From a virus, in IMG/VR virus record IMGVR_UViG_3300047667_000778, positions 1-36,885 of that record: DNA of 36,885 bases. One strand, written 5' to 3'. The notes under the pieces are model-generated. The model was given only the letters and a program-made list of their open reading frames with translations, did not search any database and was not told the DNA's origin. Positions 6,276-13,059 of the stretch are shown here, piece after piece. How positions within the stretch are numbered: position 1 is the stretch's first letter; every line of letters begins with the position of its first letter. A program made the translations under genes and the position numbers.

Positions 6276-6529
6276 TACTTAGGTGGCTTTGTATCAATAT
6301 AAGCGCGGATAGTTCCAGCGGTGCAATTGATAGACGTAAACGGCCCGAACTCAAACTCACTAGCTAATAGTTCAAGAGTGTAAGAAGCGGGAGCAGGAAG
6401 CGCCATTATTACCGTGGCGTCTGCATCTGCTCTCTGTGCTGCTTTGATAGCATAAAAGAAACCAGTTACTGTAGTGCCTGAAGCGACATCTACCCAGCCC
6501 TTCTCGGCTAATTGCATGTATTGATTCAT
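6275..6529 (-). CDS. Small tail/neck-associated protein, 84 aa
   Basis: MNQYMQLAEKGWVDVASGTT, then ATVIMALPAPASYTLELLAS and a C-terminal TAGTIRAYIDTKPPK. Beta-rich and without a membrane segment. It overlaps the adaptor-like gene by four bases and the fibre gene by one, so it is part of the structural operon. No family recognised. Confidence 0.6.
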   Translation of the reverse strand: MNQYMQLAEKGWVDVASGTTVTGFFYAIKAAQRADADATVIMALPAPASYTLELLASEFEFGPFTSINCTAGTIRAYIDTKPPK

Positions 6530-7071
6530 AATCTAAATTTATTGTTTCTTACTATCTCGGCATTTACGCTACCGATTGCGTTAAATATTGGCGCACTTTT
6601 TACGGTGCTGTATTTCTCTTGATTAATTTCGTATGTAACCCCGTCAAAGATACCGTTTACCGAGTCGAAATAAAACATTAAACGGGTTAAATAATCCTCT
6701 CTTAGGCTAGTGTATTGTCTAACTAACATTCCTCTGCTTACCTCTGATACGGGCGCGCTTGTGTTGTCTCGGTCTGTAAATGAAACCACACCTGTAGCCG
6801 ATAAAATAAATCCATGAGTCGCGCACATATCTGTGAAGATACGCAGCACTACATAAGGGCGTACATAAGTATTCCAGAATTGATACATGGCTGTAGCAGA
6901 GTCAGCCCCGTCGTCACGTGTGAATGATAGTATTTTAGTTACTGCTGCATCTGATATCTTAGCGCCTAAACTATCGCTTATTCTAGTTATATATGGGTCT
7001 AACAATGAACTAGCCGTAGAACTCGCGTAAGGTGTCCAGATGTTCATATCTGAATTAATAATGATCTTCAT
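6526..7071 (-). CDS. Probable head-tail adaptor/connector (DUF6712-like), 181 aa
   Basis: MKIIINSDMNIWTPYASSTA is followed by helical segments (LDPYITRISDSLGAKISDAA, MYQFWNTYVRPYVVLRIFTD). Genes opening with KIIINS and lying next to the portal are frequent in Bacteroidetes phages and are thought to be head-tail connectors (from memory of the family, not verified). The four-base overlap with the portal gene supports a connector role. Alternative: another head completion protein. Confidence 0.5.
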   Translation of the reverse strand: MKIIINSDMNIWTPYASSTASSLLDPYITRISDSLGAKISDAAVTKILSFTRDDGADSATAMYQFWNTYVRPYVVLRIFTDMCATHGFILSATGVVSFTDRDNTSAPVSEVSRGMLVRQYTSLREDYLTRLMFYFDSVNGIFDGVTYEINQEKYSTVKSAPIFNAIGSVNAEIVRNNKFRL

Positions 7072-8498
7072 TCTACTGGCGTGTTCAATGGTTCTGGTTC
7101 TATTCCTAGATAGGCATTAGCTTCGTCTTCTGTAAACCCAAACCCGCTAGTTAATTGCATTACTGCTTGTGTTGGGTTTAATTGATCTTTTCCAAACTTG
7201 CGTACTATGCGATCTAGTTGCTGTTGCTGCTTACCTGATAAAGTTTTGAGATGCTCGTTTACCTCAACCGCTTGCCTTGGTGCTACTGGCCCCTCTAATC
7301 CTTGAGCATCAACTGTGGGCAAATCAAAAGCTTGGTTAATTTGTTCATCGGTCATTCTATCAAGAACTCTATCTGGTAAGAAGCTAAATAAATCTAGCGG
7401 CTTAGTCTCAAAGTTCTCGATTGGGATATTTGGGAACAGTGCTTTATACATTCGCGTTTTTAGATCCCACTTCTTTTTAAGAGTAAGATTAAATAGCTTC
7501 ATATAATTTACTAGTTCTTGATTATCTCCCAATTTTCCCGCTGTAGAGAATCCCGCAATAGAAGGAGGTACACCAAACAACCGGCAAACCTTGCGACCTA
7601 TTCTGTCGGTAGCTTTCTCTGTGGCATCCATTTGGTGCTGAATGTTTAGCGGTGTTACGCTTGCACTAGCCTCACCGTTTAAGGTTTCAATATGTAGGAT
7701 AGGAGAACCATCTGGAGAGCAAAACCTTTCGGACTCTGCTTTAAAATAGTCGTACTCCGTAAATCCTGCCTCATCTTTAATCTCTTTGTTTAGCGGTCTA
7801 GTCTGTATGATTACGCCCGCTTTAAAGCTATTTGATACTTGGCTTTCTTCGTGCAAAGATAAAGCGGCATCTGCATTAATATCGTTTAGACCTGCCGACC
7901 ATTTAGGAACAGGATAGTATTGATAATTCAAACCAACTCCAGGAGTATAGATGTAAAGCAGCTCTCCAATTTGACGGCCGTATCTTGCCATCTGTTTAGC
8001 GATCATCTTGCGAATCTCGTCTGGTGTCTTGTGCGTTCCGTAAGCTGGTATAATTTCGCGATCTCTATTTGAGAACATTCTGTAACCGGTTGGATCTCCT
8101 AAGCTATCACCATAAACAAAATTACCATCAAAGCGACGACGTATGTTCTGAATAGGTACAAGGTAATGACGGGCGGGAAGTCCTGCCGCGTTGTATATTA
8201 CTCGAATAGGTATGCCGTCAAAGTATGAAACCTCGCGATTAATTGCCGCATCTAGCTCGCCCCATGTTTGGTTGGGGTTCGCTTGCGTTTCCATAAAAGC
8301 CTTGTCTTGAATACCACCACCCGCGATAAAAGTCTCAAGTTTATCTACACACTCTCTCGCGGTTCCTGAGTCGTTTACACTATCAATGATAATGTTTGGG
8401 AAATCGTCCTGTGTACCCCAATAGTAGTACCGCCCGTCTTGGGTGATCCTATCTTTAATTGAGGCAAGTAGATTCTTTAATGATAAACTTTGAGGCAT
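7068..8498 (-). CDS. Portal protein, 476 aa
   Basis: The dodecameric DNA channel of the capsid. Supported by the length, the opening with WGTQDDFPNIIIDSVNDSGT and ECVDKLETFIAGGG, the clip/stem region with IRRRFDGNF, and the RKVCRLFGVPPSIAG and GDNQELVNYMKLFN segments, where G-V-P-P-S follows a long helix as in HK97-like portals. The C-terminus is polar and acidic. Its place downstream of the capsid gene is unusual: most siphophages encode portal before protease and capsid. Confidence 0.85.
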   Translation of the reverse strand: MPQSLSLKNLLASIKDRITQDGRYYYWGTQDDFPNIIIDSVNDSGTARECVDKLETFIAGGGIQDKAFMETQANPNQTWGELDAAINREVSYFDGIPIRVIYNAAGLPARHYLVPIQNIRRRFDGNFVYGDSLGDPTGYRMFSNRDREIIPAYGTHKTPDEIRKMIAKQMARYGRQIGELLYIYTPGVGLNYQYYPVPKWSAGLNDINADAALSLHEESQVSNSFKAGVIIQTRPLNKEIKDEAGFTEYDYFKAESERFCSPDGSPILHIETLNGEASASVTPLNIQHQMDATEKATDRIGRKVCRLFGVPPSIAGFSTAGKLGDNQELVNYMKLFNLTLKKKWDLKTRMYKALFPNIPIENFETKPLDLFSFLPDRVLDRMTDEQINQAFDLPTVDAQGLEGPVAPRQAVEVNEHLKTLSGKQQQQLDRIVRKFGKDQLNPTQAVMQLTSGFGFTEDEANAYLGIEPEPLNTPVE

Positions 8499-8529
8499 TC
8501 CGTTTTGAGTATAAGAAAAAGCACGCTAA

Positions 8530-8757
8530 TTACTTAGCGGCTTTTGCTTTGGTTATTTTTACCGGCTTAACTTTCTCTTGCTTAATAGGCTCAGGCGCTT
8601 CGATTTCAAAGTACTTGCTCATTAGCTCAGCATTGTCTTCGATAAGATCCTTAGCATTGCTGTAGCGCCCGTGAAAGTCTTTATCAATAGTGTAAGACCT
8701 TTCTTTAATTACTACAGCAACTGTCTTCCCGTAGTACTCTTTTCTAAGCGCCAACAT
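8530..8757 (-). CDS. Small head-region protein, 75 aa
   Basis: MLALRKEYYGKTVAVVIKER has an N-terminal beta hairpin, a helix (NAKDLIEDNAELMSKYFEIE) and a Pro/Lys-rich basic tail (EKVKPVKITKAKAAK). It overlaps the upstream gene by one base (TAATG). The basic tail could contact DNA or the capsid interior; it might also be a head completion protein. No family assigned. Confidence 0.55.
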   Translation of the reverse strand: MLALRKEYYGKTVAVVIKERSYTIDKDFHGRYSNAKDLIEDNAELMSKYFEIEAPEPIKQEKVKPVKITKAKAAK

Positions 8758-9344
8758 TAAGCGGCTGGTGTTAAGTAGGCTTCAATAGCTGTAATGTTCT
8801 GAGCGTAGGTCTGTGCCTCATTCCAGATAATAGCCTTGTGAAGCATGTTTCCAGCAAAGGTGCAAGTCTGAGCATTCATATCATTTAACTCTAAACCTAC
8901 TGCGTCATCTCCTTCAGCTAGTTTCATTCCAAAATCTTGAATAGTCTCGGTGTCGTTTGATAGTCCGTAAACTAAAATCTGGCCGCTTCTCATTGGAATT
9001 AAAAATACTGCTTGGTCTAAAGCAAATAACTGCTCGATCGCTACTCTGTCGGCTTGTGTAGAGTGAAATAATACAGGCTGTACAGTGTGAGCGAATATAT
9101 TTACATTCCCTTCGCCCTCGGCAGTGATTGGCTCGCTTGCTGTGTTCTTAGCTACGCGACCGGTAAAAGAAACCAACTGCTTTGTAGATGCAAAAGTTAA
9201 AGCTGATACAGTACCATCAGACTCAAAAGTCACACCTGTAATGTCTTTAACGCTAAAAGCGTAAATCTTTTTATTTACTCCGCCTGCTTTTTTGACAGCG
9301 GCACACAATCCAGCTAAGGACGTGCTTAGTGATGTTACACACAT
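8757..9344 (-). CDS. Putative major tail tube protein, 195 aa
   Basis: A beta-rich protein without membrane segment: KKIYAFSVKDITGVTFES, VNIFAHTVQPVLFHSTQADR, FLIPMRSGQILVYGLSNDTE and a final ...NAQTCTFAGNML repeat of the strand pattern. The G-x-I-x-V-Y-G followed by TCTFAG arrangement resembles tube proteins. It lies right behind the terminator that follows the capsid gene, so its level could be set separately. A head decoration protein is the main alternative. Confidence 0.45.
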   Translation of the reverse strand: MCVTSLSTSLAGLCAAVKKAGGVNKKIYAFSVKDITGVTFESDGTVSALTFASTKQLVSFTGRVAKNTASEPITAEGEGNVNIFAHTVQPVLFHSTQADRVAIEQLFALDQAVFLIPMRSGQILVYGLSNDTETIQDFGMKLAEGDDAVGLELNDMNAQTCTFAGNMLHKAIIWNEAQTYAQNITAIEAYLTPAA

Positions 9345-9364
9345 AATGAAATATTTTTAAGGTG

Positions 9365-9390
9365 AAAAAAAGGGCGGCATGACACCGCCC
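9365..9390 (-). terminator. Rho-independent terminator directly after the capsid gene, minus strand
   Basis: Stem GGGCGG / CCGCCC (6 GC pairs; 9372-9377 with 9385-9390), 7-nt loop, then seven Ts on the minus strand (9371-9365). It lies 8 nt past the capsid stop. Because structural genes continue downstream without an evident new promoter, it probably acts as a partial terminator that makes the capsid transcript more abundant than the portal and fibre transcripts. Confidence 0.85.
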
Positions 9391-9397
9391 CTATTAA

Positions 9398-10597
9398 TTA
9401 TGCGTCTGGTGTAGACAGTGTAATTTCGTTCTGAAATTTCTTAGTAATAGCAACACCGGTCTTCATTTTACCTAATACGCGGTAAACTTTATCTCCAGTG
9501 GTATCACCTTGCCACAATACCTGAACATTGCTGTAATCATCAGATAAATCGTATCCGTAAAACACGCGGCTTGCATCCCAAGATCCCATTGTATTCGCAG
9601 GAGCGTTATCAAGCACTATTAATTGAACCTCATTAAGATTCAACCCGTAAGAACGTTGGTAGTAAGCGCCTCCGTTTTGTTGTACCTCAGAGTTTGCGAA
9701 TTGCCATTCCATCTCAAGGTGAGCAGGTATAGCGATTCTCACACCATTACGACGTACTTGCACAGGCAAAGAGCGAACGTGAGCAACTACTTTCTTGATA
9801 ATGTTCAGAGCGTTGATAAACTGAATAGAAGCAGAAGTACCGGTATAGTCTCCACTTGTTAAAGCACTTGTGTCTAAGGCAATGGTAATTGTAGTAGCAG
9901 TAATTGCGACAACAGCAAAGTCACCGTTGATCGCAGACCAGCCAGTACCAGCGGCACCGCGAATAGACATGATGTTGTTTACAGCTAGGCTGTCGTTTGC
10001 ATCACTAGCAACGTTTAAAACGGTAGTAGTACCTTTTACAACTGTTGCAATGTTAATGCTGTCAGCTGCAATGCTTACTTTGTTCAAAGCACTTGAGGCA
10101 TTGAATAAAGAGTACAAACCGTTATAGGTAGCAGAGAAGCTATAAGAACCTACAGTAGAATCTAAACCAGTCTTGCCATTGATAACTAGGTTATCTTGTG
10201 CTTGCTTTAATTTAGGCACATAGATGTTGTTGATATACATATCTACTAACTCGTCGTAGGTGTAATCATTTAAAGATCCAGCGGCTAATTTAGAGCTGTA
10301 CCAACTTTGGCGGATCTCGTTTAAGCTGATAGTCTTGTTAAAGTCATAAGCTACTAGGTCAAGGTTCACCTCGTCGATGTTAGCCGTAGAACTTTGGCTA
10401 GTGTAATCTGGAGAAGCGTCTTGAAGCTCTACCGTGTCATCTCCTTCATAGATTGTCTCTTTGAATTTGGAACGGTCGATAGCTGTTGCTAGACCAGCAT
10501 CTTCTAATCCTGCTGGGTCTAATACTACGGGGCCAAATAATTCATCGAAGAATTCACCTGCGTAGGTTTTATTTGAGAAAGTTGGATTTGCTGCCAT
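9398..10597 (-). CDS. Major capsid protein with beta-domain insertion, 399 aa
   Basis: Identified by position and architecture: N-terminal arm (AANPTFSNKTYAGEFFDELF), a conserved core with KTISLNEIRQSWY and ELVDMYINNIYVPKLKQAQDN, and a C-terminal part with LEMEWQFANSEVQQNGGAYYQR and the VQLIVLDNAP strand. Between about residues 175 and 260 lies a Thr/Ala-rich beta domain (INGDFAVVAITATTITIALD, SGDYTGTSA) resembling the FCCH-like domains of phage structural proteins, which would project from the capsomer. It follows the protease-scaffold gene and is followed by a strong terminator. Confidence 0.8.
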   Translation of the reverse strand: MAANPTFSNKTYAGEFFDELFGPVVLDPAGLEDAGLATAIDRSKFKETIYEGDDTVELQDASPDYTSQSSTANIDEVNLDLVAYDFNKTISLNEIRQSWYSSKLAAGSLNDYTYDELVDMYINNIYVPKLKQAQDNLVINGKTGLDSTVGSYSFSATYNGLYSLFNASSALNKVSIAADSINIATVVKGTTTVLNVASDANDSLAVNNIMSIRGAAGTGWSAINGDFAVVAITATTITIALDTSALTSGDYTGTSASIQFINALNIIKKVVAHVRSLPVQVRRNGVRIAIPAHLEMEWQFANSEVQQNGGAYYQRSYGLNLNEVQLIVLDNAPANTMGSWDASRVFYGYDLSDDYSNVQVLWQGDTTGDKVYRVLGKMKTGVAITKKFQNEITLSTPDA

Positions 10598-10609
10598 ATC
10601 TTTTTTAGG

Positions 10610-12247
10610 TTATTTTGTTTGTTTACGTGATGCGATTGTCATTGCTAGGCGTCTTTCGCTTGGCTTCATTTTCGCAAACTCTTCTTTGTTTGTCTTAAAG
10701 TTCTTAACTGTTCTTGTTGCTAGGTCATCATCATCACCCGGTACAACTTGTTTAAGGTTGCCAATCTCAGCGGTTAAAGCTTTTAAGGATAGAGCGGTTT
10801 CGTTTTTGAATTTATCAAGCTCAGTTTTAGCCGCGCTTAATGCCATCTTCATTTCTTCCTTCTCCATGTTAACAGCTTCTAAGTCTGCGGCCATCTTATC
10901 CTTTTCCATTTCCATTGCAGCTAGTGCATCGGTTGGGGACTCGGATACTGACTCGATAACACCACCTTCACCTACTGTGATTTCTCTGCCGTCTCTAAGC
11001 TTGTGAGGGCCAGCGGGTGCAGGTGTTTCAGTTGGTTGACCACCTTCAGCGATTACGGCTCGTTTACCTTCTATCTCCCCATCTTCGGAAAATATAAATA
11101 GTTCACCGTCTCCTTCGAGGGGTAAGGTCATGTTCTTGGAACTGCCTGTGACGCGCGCAAGTAATGCGTTCAACGTCTTTTTGATTGCGCTTACTTCGTC
11201 GCTCATCGTTTCTGATTTTAAAATTAAGTCTTCGTATCTCGCTAGGCTGTCCATAATTATAGGCAGCGTTTTAATTTGCTCTAAGTCGTAAAAATCAATT
11301 ACCTCGACTTCGCGCGCACTAGGATTAAGTTCACCCTCTACGCTCGCGGAGTAGTAGTAGCTAGTGGTTCCGTCGGTGTTCTTGATAGCCTCTAAGAAGC
11401 TTATGTTTGTTGCGGTTAGCCCTGTCTCCTCATTAAACTCACGTCTTGCAGAGTCAATCGGTTCTTCTCCTTCTTCAATCTTACCACCGGGAAAAGCGTA
11501 CTTGCCGCCCTCAAAATCATCGGTTAAGGATCTTTGTATCATTAATATCTTGCCATCCTTTACCGCTATTACATCTGCGTAATCTTTCGAGGCTAAACCC
11601 TTAAGCGCTTTTAATGCTTTCGGGTTATAGCTTACGGCAGCGTTCTGAAACTTCATCGCTTGTATTGGTGCAATAATCTCAGTGGCAAAATTGTACTCTA
11701 GTAGTTGCTGATCGGTTAACTGCGTTTCGTTGCGCATTAGGTCCTGAAGGATTCGCATATTATCGCGGCCTGCTATCCGTGTGTACTCGGTAAGCATTGC
11801 AAAATCTGCTTCTTCATTGCTGTCTGCTATCTCGCGCAGTACCTCCGCATTCAATGGCGTATCTCCTAACTGTGAAGGGTGAAGCCACGCGGTGTGAATA
11901 AGTGGATTAGATCCTTTCACAGATCTACGCTTTGTGCCTGCTAAGAACAGCAAGAAGCCAATAGAATCGTACGCTATGCCGTCCATAATTACCTCACGGC
12001 CTTTTGCTTTCTCAGCTTGCAACATGTCATACATCTCAAACCCCTGCATAACGTCGCCGCCAATGGTGTTTAAGATAATATGTATTTCGTCGGTGGTGGA
12101 TTCGGCTAGATACGCGCGCATCATATCAGCTGTGAAGTTTTCGCCTATGTTGTTTTCCGCAAGGATAGACTCTAATTCAGGCTCTCTGTTACCAATAAGC
12201 CCTGTAATTTTCAATGGTTCCACGCGCGCAATTAATTTAATTGACAC
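10610..12247 (-). CDS. Prohead protease (ClpP-like) fused to a Nudix domain and a scaffold-like tail, 545 aa
   Basis: Three parts are visible. Residues 1-200: ClpP-type serine protease with NTIGGDVMQGFEMYD at 60-74, S95 in AYDSIGFLLFLAG and H118 in LIHTAW as probable catalytic pair. Residues 224-340: Nudix hydrolase with a complete box (G255-x5-E261-x7-R269-E270-F-N-E273-E274-T-G276-L). Residues 370-545: a linker with LRDGREITVGEGGVI, a Met/Glu/Lys coiled coil (about 440-500) and basic end, as in scaffolds. No separate scaffold gene is seen. Start codon is GTG at 12247; no upstream ATG in frame is apparent. Confidence 0.85.
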   Translation of the reverse strand: MSIKLIARVEPLKITGLIGNREPELESILAENNIGENFTADMMRAYLAESTTDEIHIILNTIGGDVMQGFEMYDMLQAEKAKGREVIMDGIAYDSIGFLLFLAGTKRRSVKGSNPLIHTAWLHPSQLGDTPLNAEVLREIADSNEEADFAMLTEYTRIAGRDNMRILQDLMRNETQLTDQQLLEYNFATEIIAPIQAMKFQNAAVSYNPKALKALKGLASKDYADVIAVKDGKILMIQRSLTDDFEGGKYAFPGGKIEEGEEPIDSARREFNEETGLTATNISFLEAIKNTDGTTSYYYSASVEGELNPSAREVEVIDFYDLEQIKTLPIIMDSLARYEDLILKSETMSDEVSAIKKTLNALLARVTGSSKNMTLPLEGDGELFIFSEDGEIEGKRAVIAEGGQPTETPAPAGPHKLRDGREITVGEGGVIESVSESPTDALAAMEMEKDKMAADLEAVNMEKEEMKMALSAAKTELDKFKNETALSLKALTAEIGNLKQVVPGDDDDLATRTVKNFKTNKEEFAKMKPSERRLAMTIASRKQTK

Positions 12248-12297
12248 AAAAAAAACACTATTTTGCGTGCTTTCAATATGAATATAGGCAAGTGGTA

Positions 12298-12325
12298 TTT
12301 GCTTAATATTTTATGTATATCTTTG
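12298..12325 (+). promoter_or_regulatory. Promoter of the plus-strand island
   Basis: TTTG at 12298-12301, a 16-nt spacer and TATCTTTG at 12318-12325, an exact TAnnTTTG element. The expected start of transcription is at or within a few bases of the ATG at 12331, so the mRNA would be leaderless or nearly so. Confidence 0.7.
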
Positions 12326-12330
12326 CTTAT

Positions 12331-12462
12331 ATGAATAAATTACTTTTAGACTTAGGGCCGCTTAAAGATCGGCTCGCGAAGGCAGCATCAAAACGCGGGC
12401 AATCAATGTCAAGCGTTATACGGGAATTAGTTTATAACTTTTTAAAAACAAACGATGAGTAA
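12331..12462 (+). CDS. Ribbon-helix-helix DNA-binding protein, 43 aa
   Basis: MNKLLLDLGPLKDRLAKAAS continues KRGQSMSSVIRELVYNFLKT. This is an Arc/CopG-type ribbon-helix-helix: a short N-terminal strand, helix A (LKDRLAKAASKRG), the turn with SMSS and helix B (VIRELVYNFLK). Such proteins bind DNA as dimers and often repress their own promoter. It is the first gene of the only plus-strand block and overlaps the next gene by eight bases (ATGAGTAA). It may autoregulate the island or control the divergent protease-capsid genes (inference). Confidence 0.8.
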   Translation: MNKLLLDLGPLKDRLAKAASKRGQSMSSVIRELVYNFLKTNDE

Positions 12463-12679
12463 GGAAACACTTAAAGCCCGTCACGATAACGCGGGAACGA
12501 TCCTAGACGCTTTCCTATCCATTAACGAGTACATGGCTAAGGCACTGAAAGAAATCAAGTCAGGAGATAAGGAAAAGGGCTATACTGAGTTGACCGTGTT
12601 AAGCGAGAAACGAAACAAAGCGAAACAGAACTATCTACTGTACGTGAATAAAACTATTGAAATTATAAAAGGGATATGA
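12455..12679 (+). CDS. Helical protein paralogous in its N-terminus to the gene at 24921, 74 aa
   Basis: MSKETLKARHDNAGTILDAF is all-helical and charged, ending KTIEIIKGI. The N-terminus (LKARHDNAGTILDAF) matches the opening of the 167-aa protein at 24921-25424 (LQARHEKGERILDMI), so the two share a domain of unknown function. Translated from the RHH transcript and overlapping the next gene by four bases. Could be a partner of the RHH protein, but no toxin or antitoxin motif is visible. Confidence 0.7.
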   Translation: MSKETLKARHDNAGTILDAFLSINEYMAKALKEIKSGDKEKGYTELTVLSEKRNKAKQNYLLYVNKTIEIIKGI

Positions 12680-13059
12680 AACGAATTACAACCACTTTAC
12701 TATTGCTTGCCTCATTACTTGGGGCGGCTCAAGAACTTACCTTTATACAGTCCATGCCAAACGAGGCAATATCTATAAGGCTGACTAAGAACTACGGCAA
12801 TTGGCAGCATAGAATTATCGAGGTAAGCAATAGGGGCGGGTTAATGCTTGGCGGTGTTGGCTATCAGTTCAACAGCATTGTGCAATTTACTAATGCCGTG
12901 GATCTAGTTGTACTTAACAACGGGGCCGATATACGATTTGAGGCTATGGCATCCAGGCAGCTTGATTGTGTCGCTGTTAATGTATTCGCTCAAAAGTATA
13001 TCGGCCAAGAAGGTTTGCAGTATGGGTTTGGATTAACTGTGTCTATTCCACAATATTAG
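12676..13059 (+). CDS. Secreted or periplasmic protein, 127 aa
   Basis: A typical signal peptide opens the protein (KR, then TTTLLLLASLLGAAQ, with cleavage likely after AAQ or GAA). The mature part is beta-rich (YGNWQHRIIEVSNRGG, FGLTVSIPQY). Last gene of the plus-strand island; its 3' end overlaps the convergent tape-measure gene by 17 nt. An exported product from a leaderless single promoter inside the late region suggests a host-altering gene such as superinfection exclusion, but nothing specific is recognised. Confidence 0.75.
   Translation: MKRITTTLLLLASLLGAAQELTFIQSMPNEAISIRLTKNYGNWQHRIIEVSNRGGLMLGGVGYQFNSIVQFTNAVDLVVLNNGADIRFEAMASRQLDCVAVNVFAQKYIGQEGLQYGFGLTVSIPQY

Noticed and set aside
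9870-10127. Plus-strand open frame of 85 codons inside the capsid gene
   Set aside because: It is antisense to a clear structural gene; no promoter, start context or homology pattern supports it. The same holds for other plus-strand frames outside 12331-13059.
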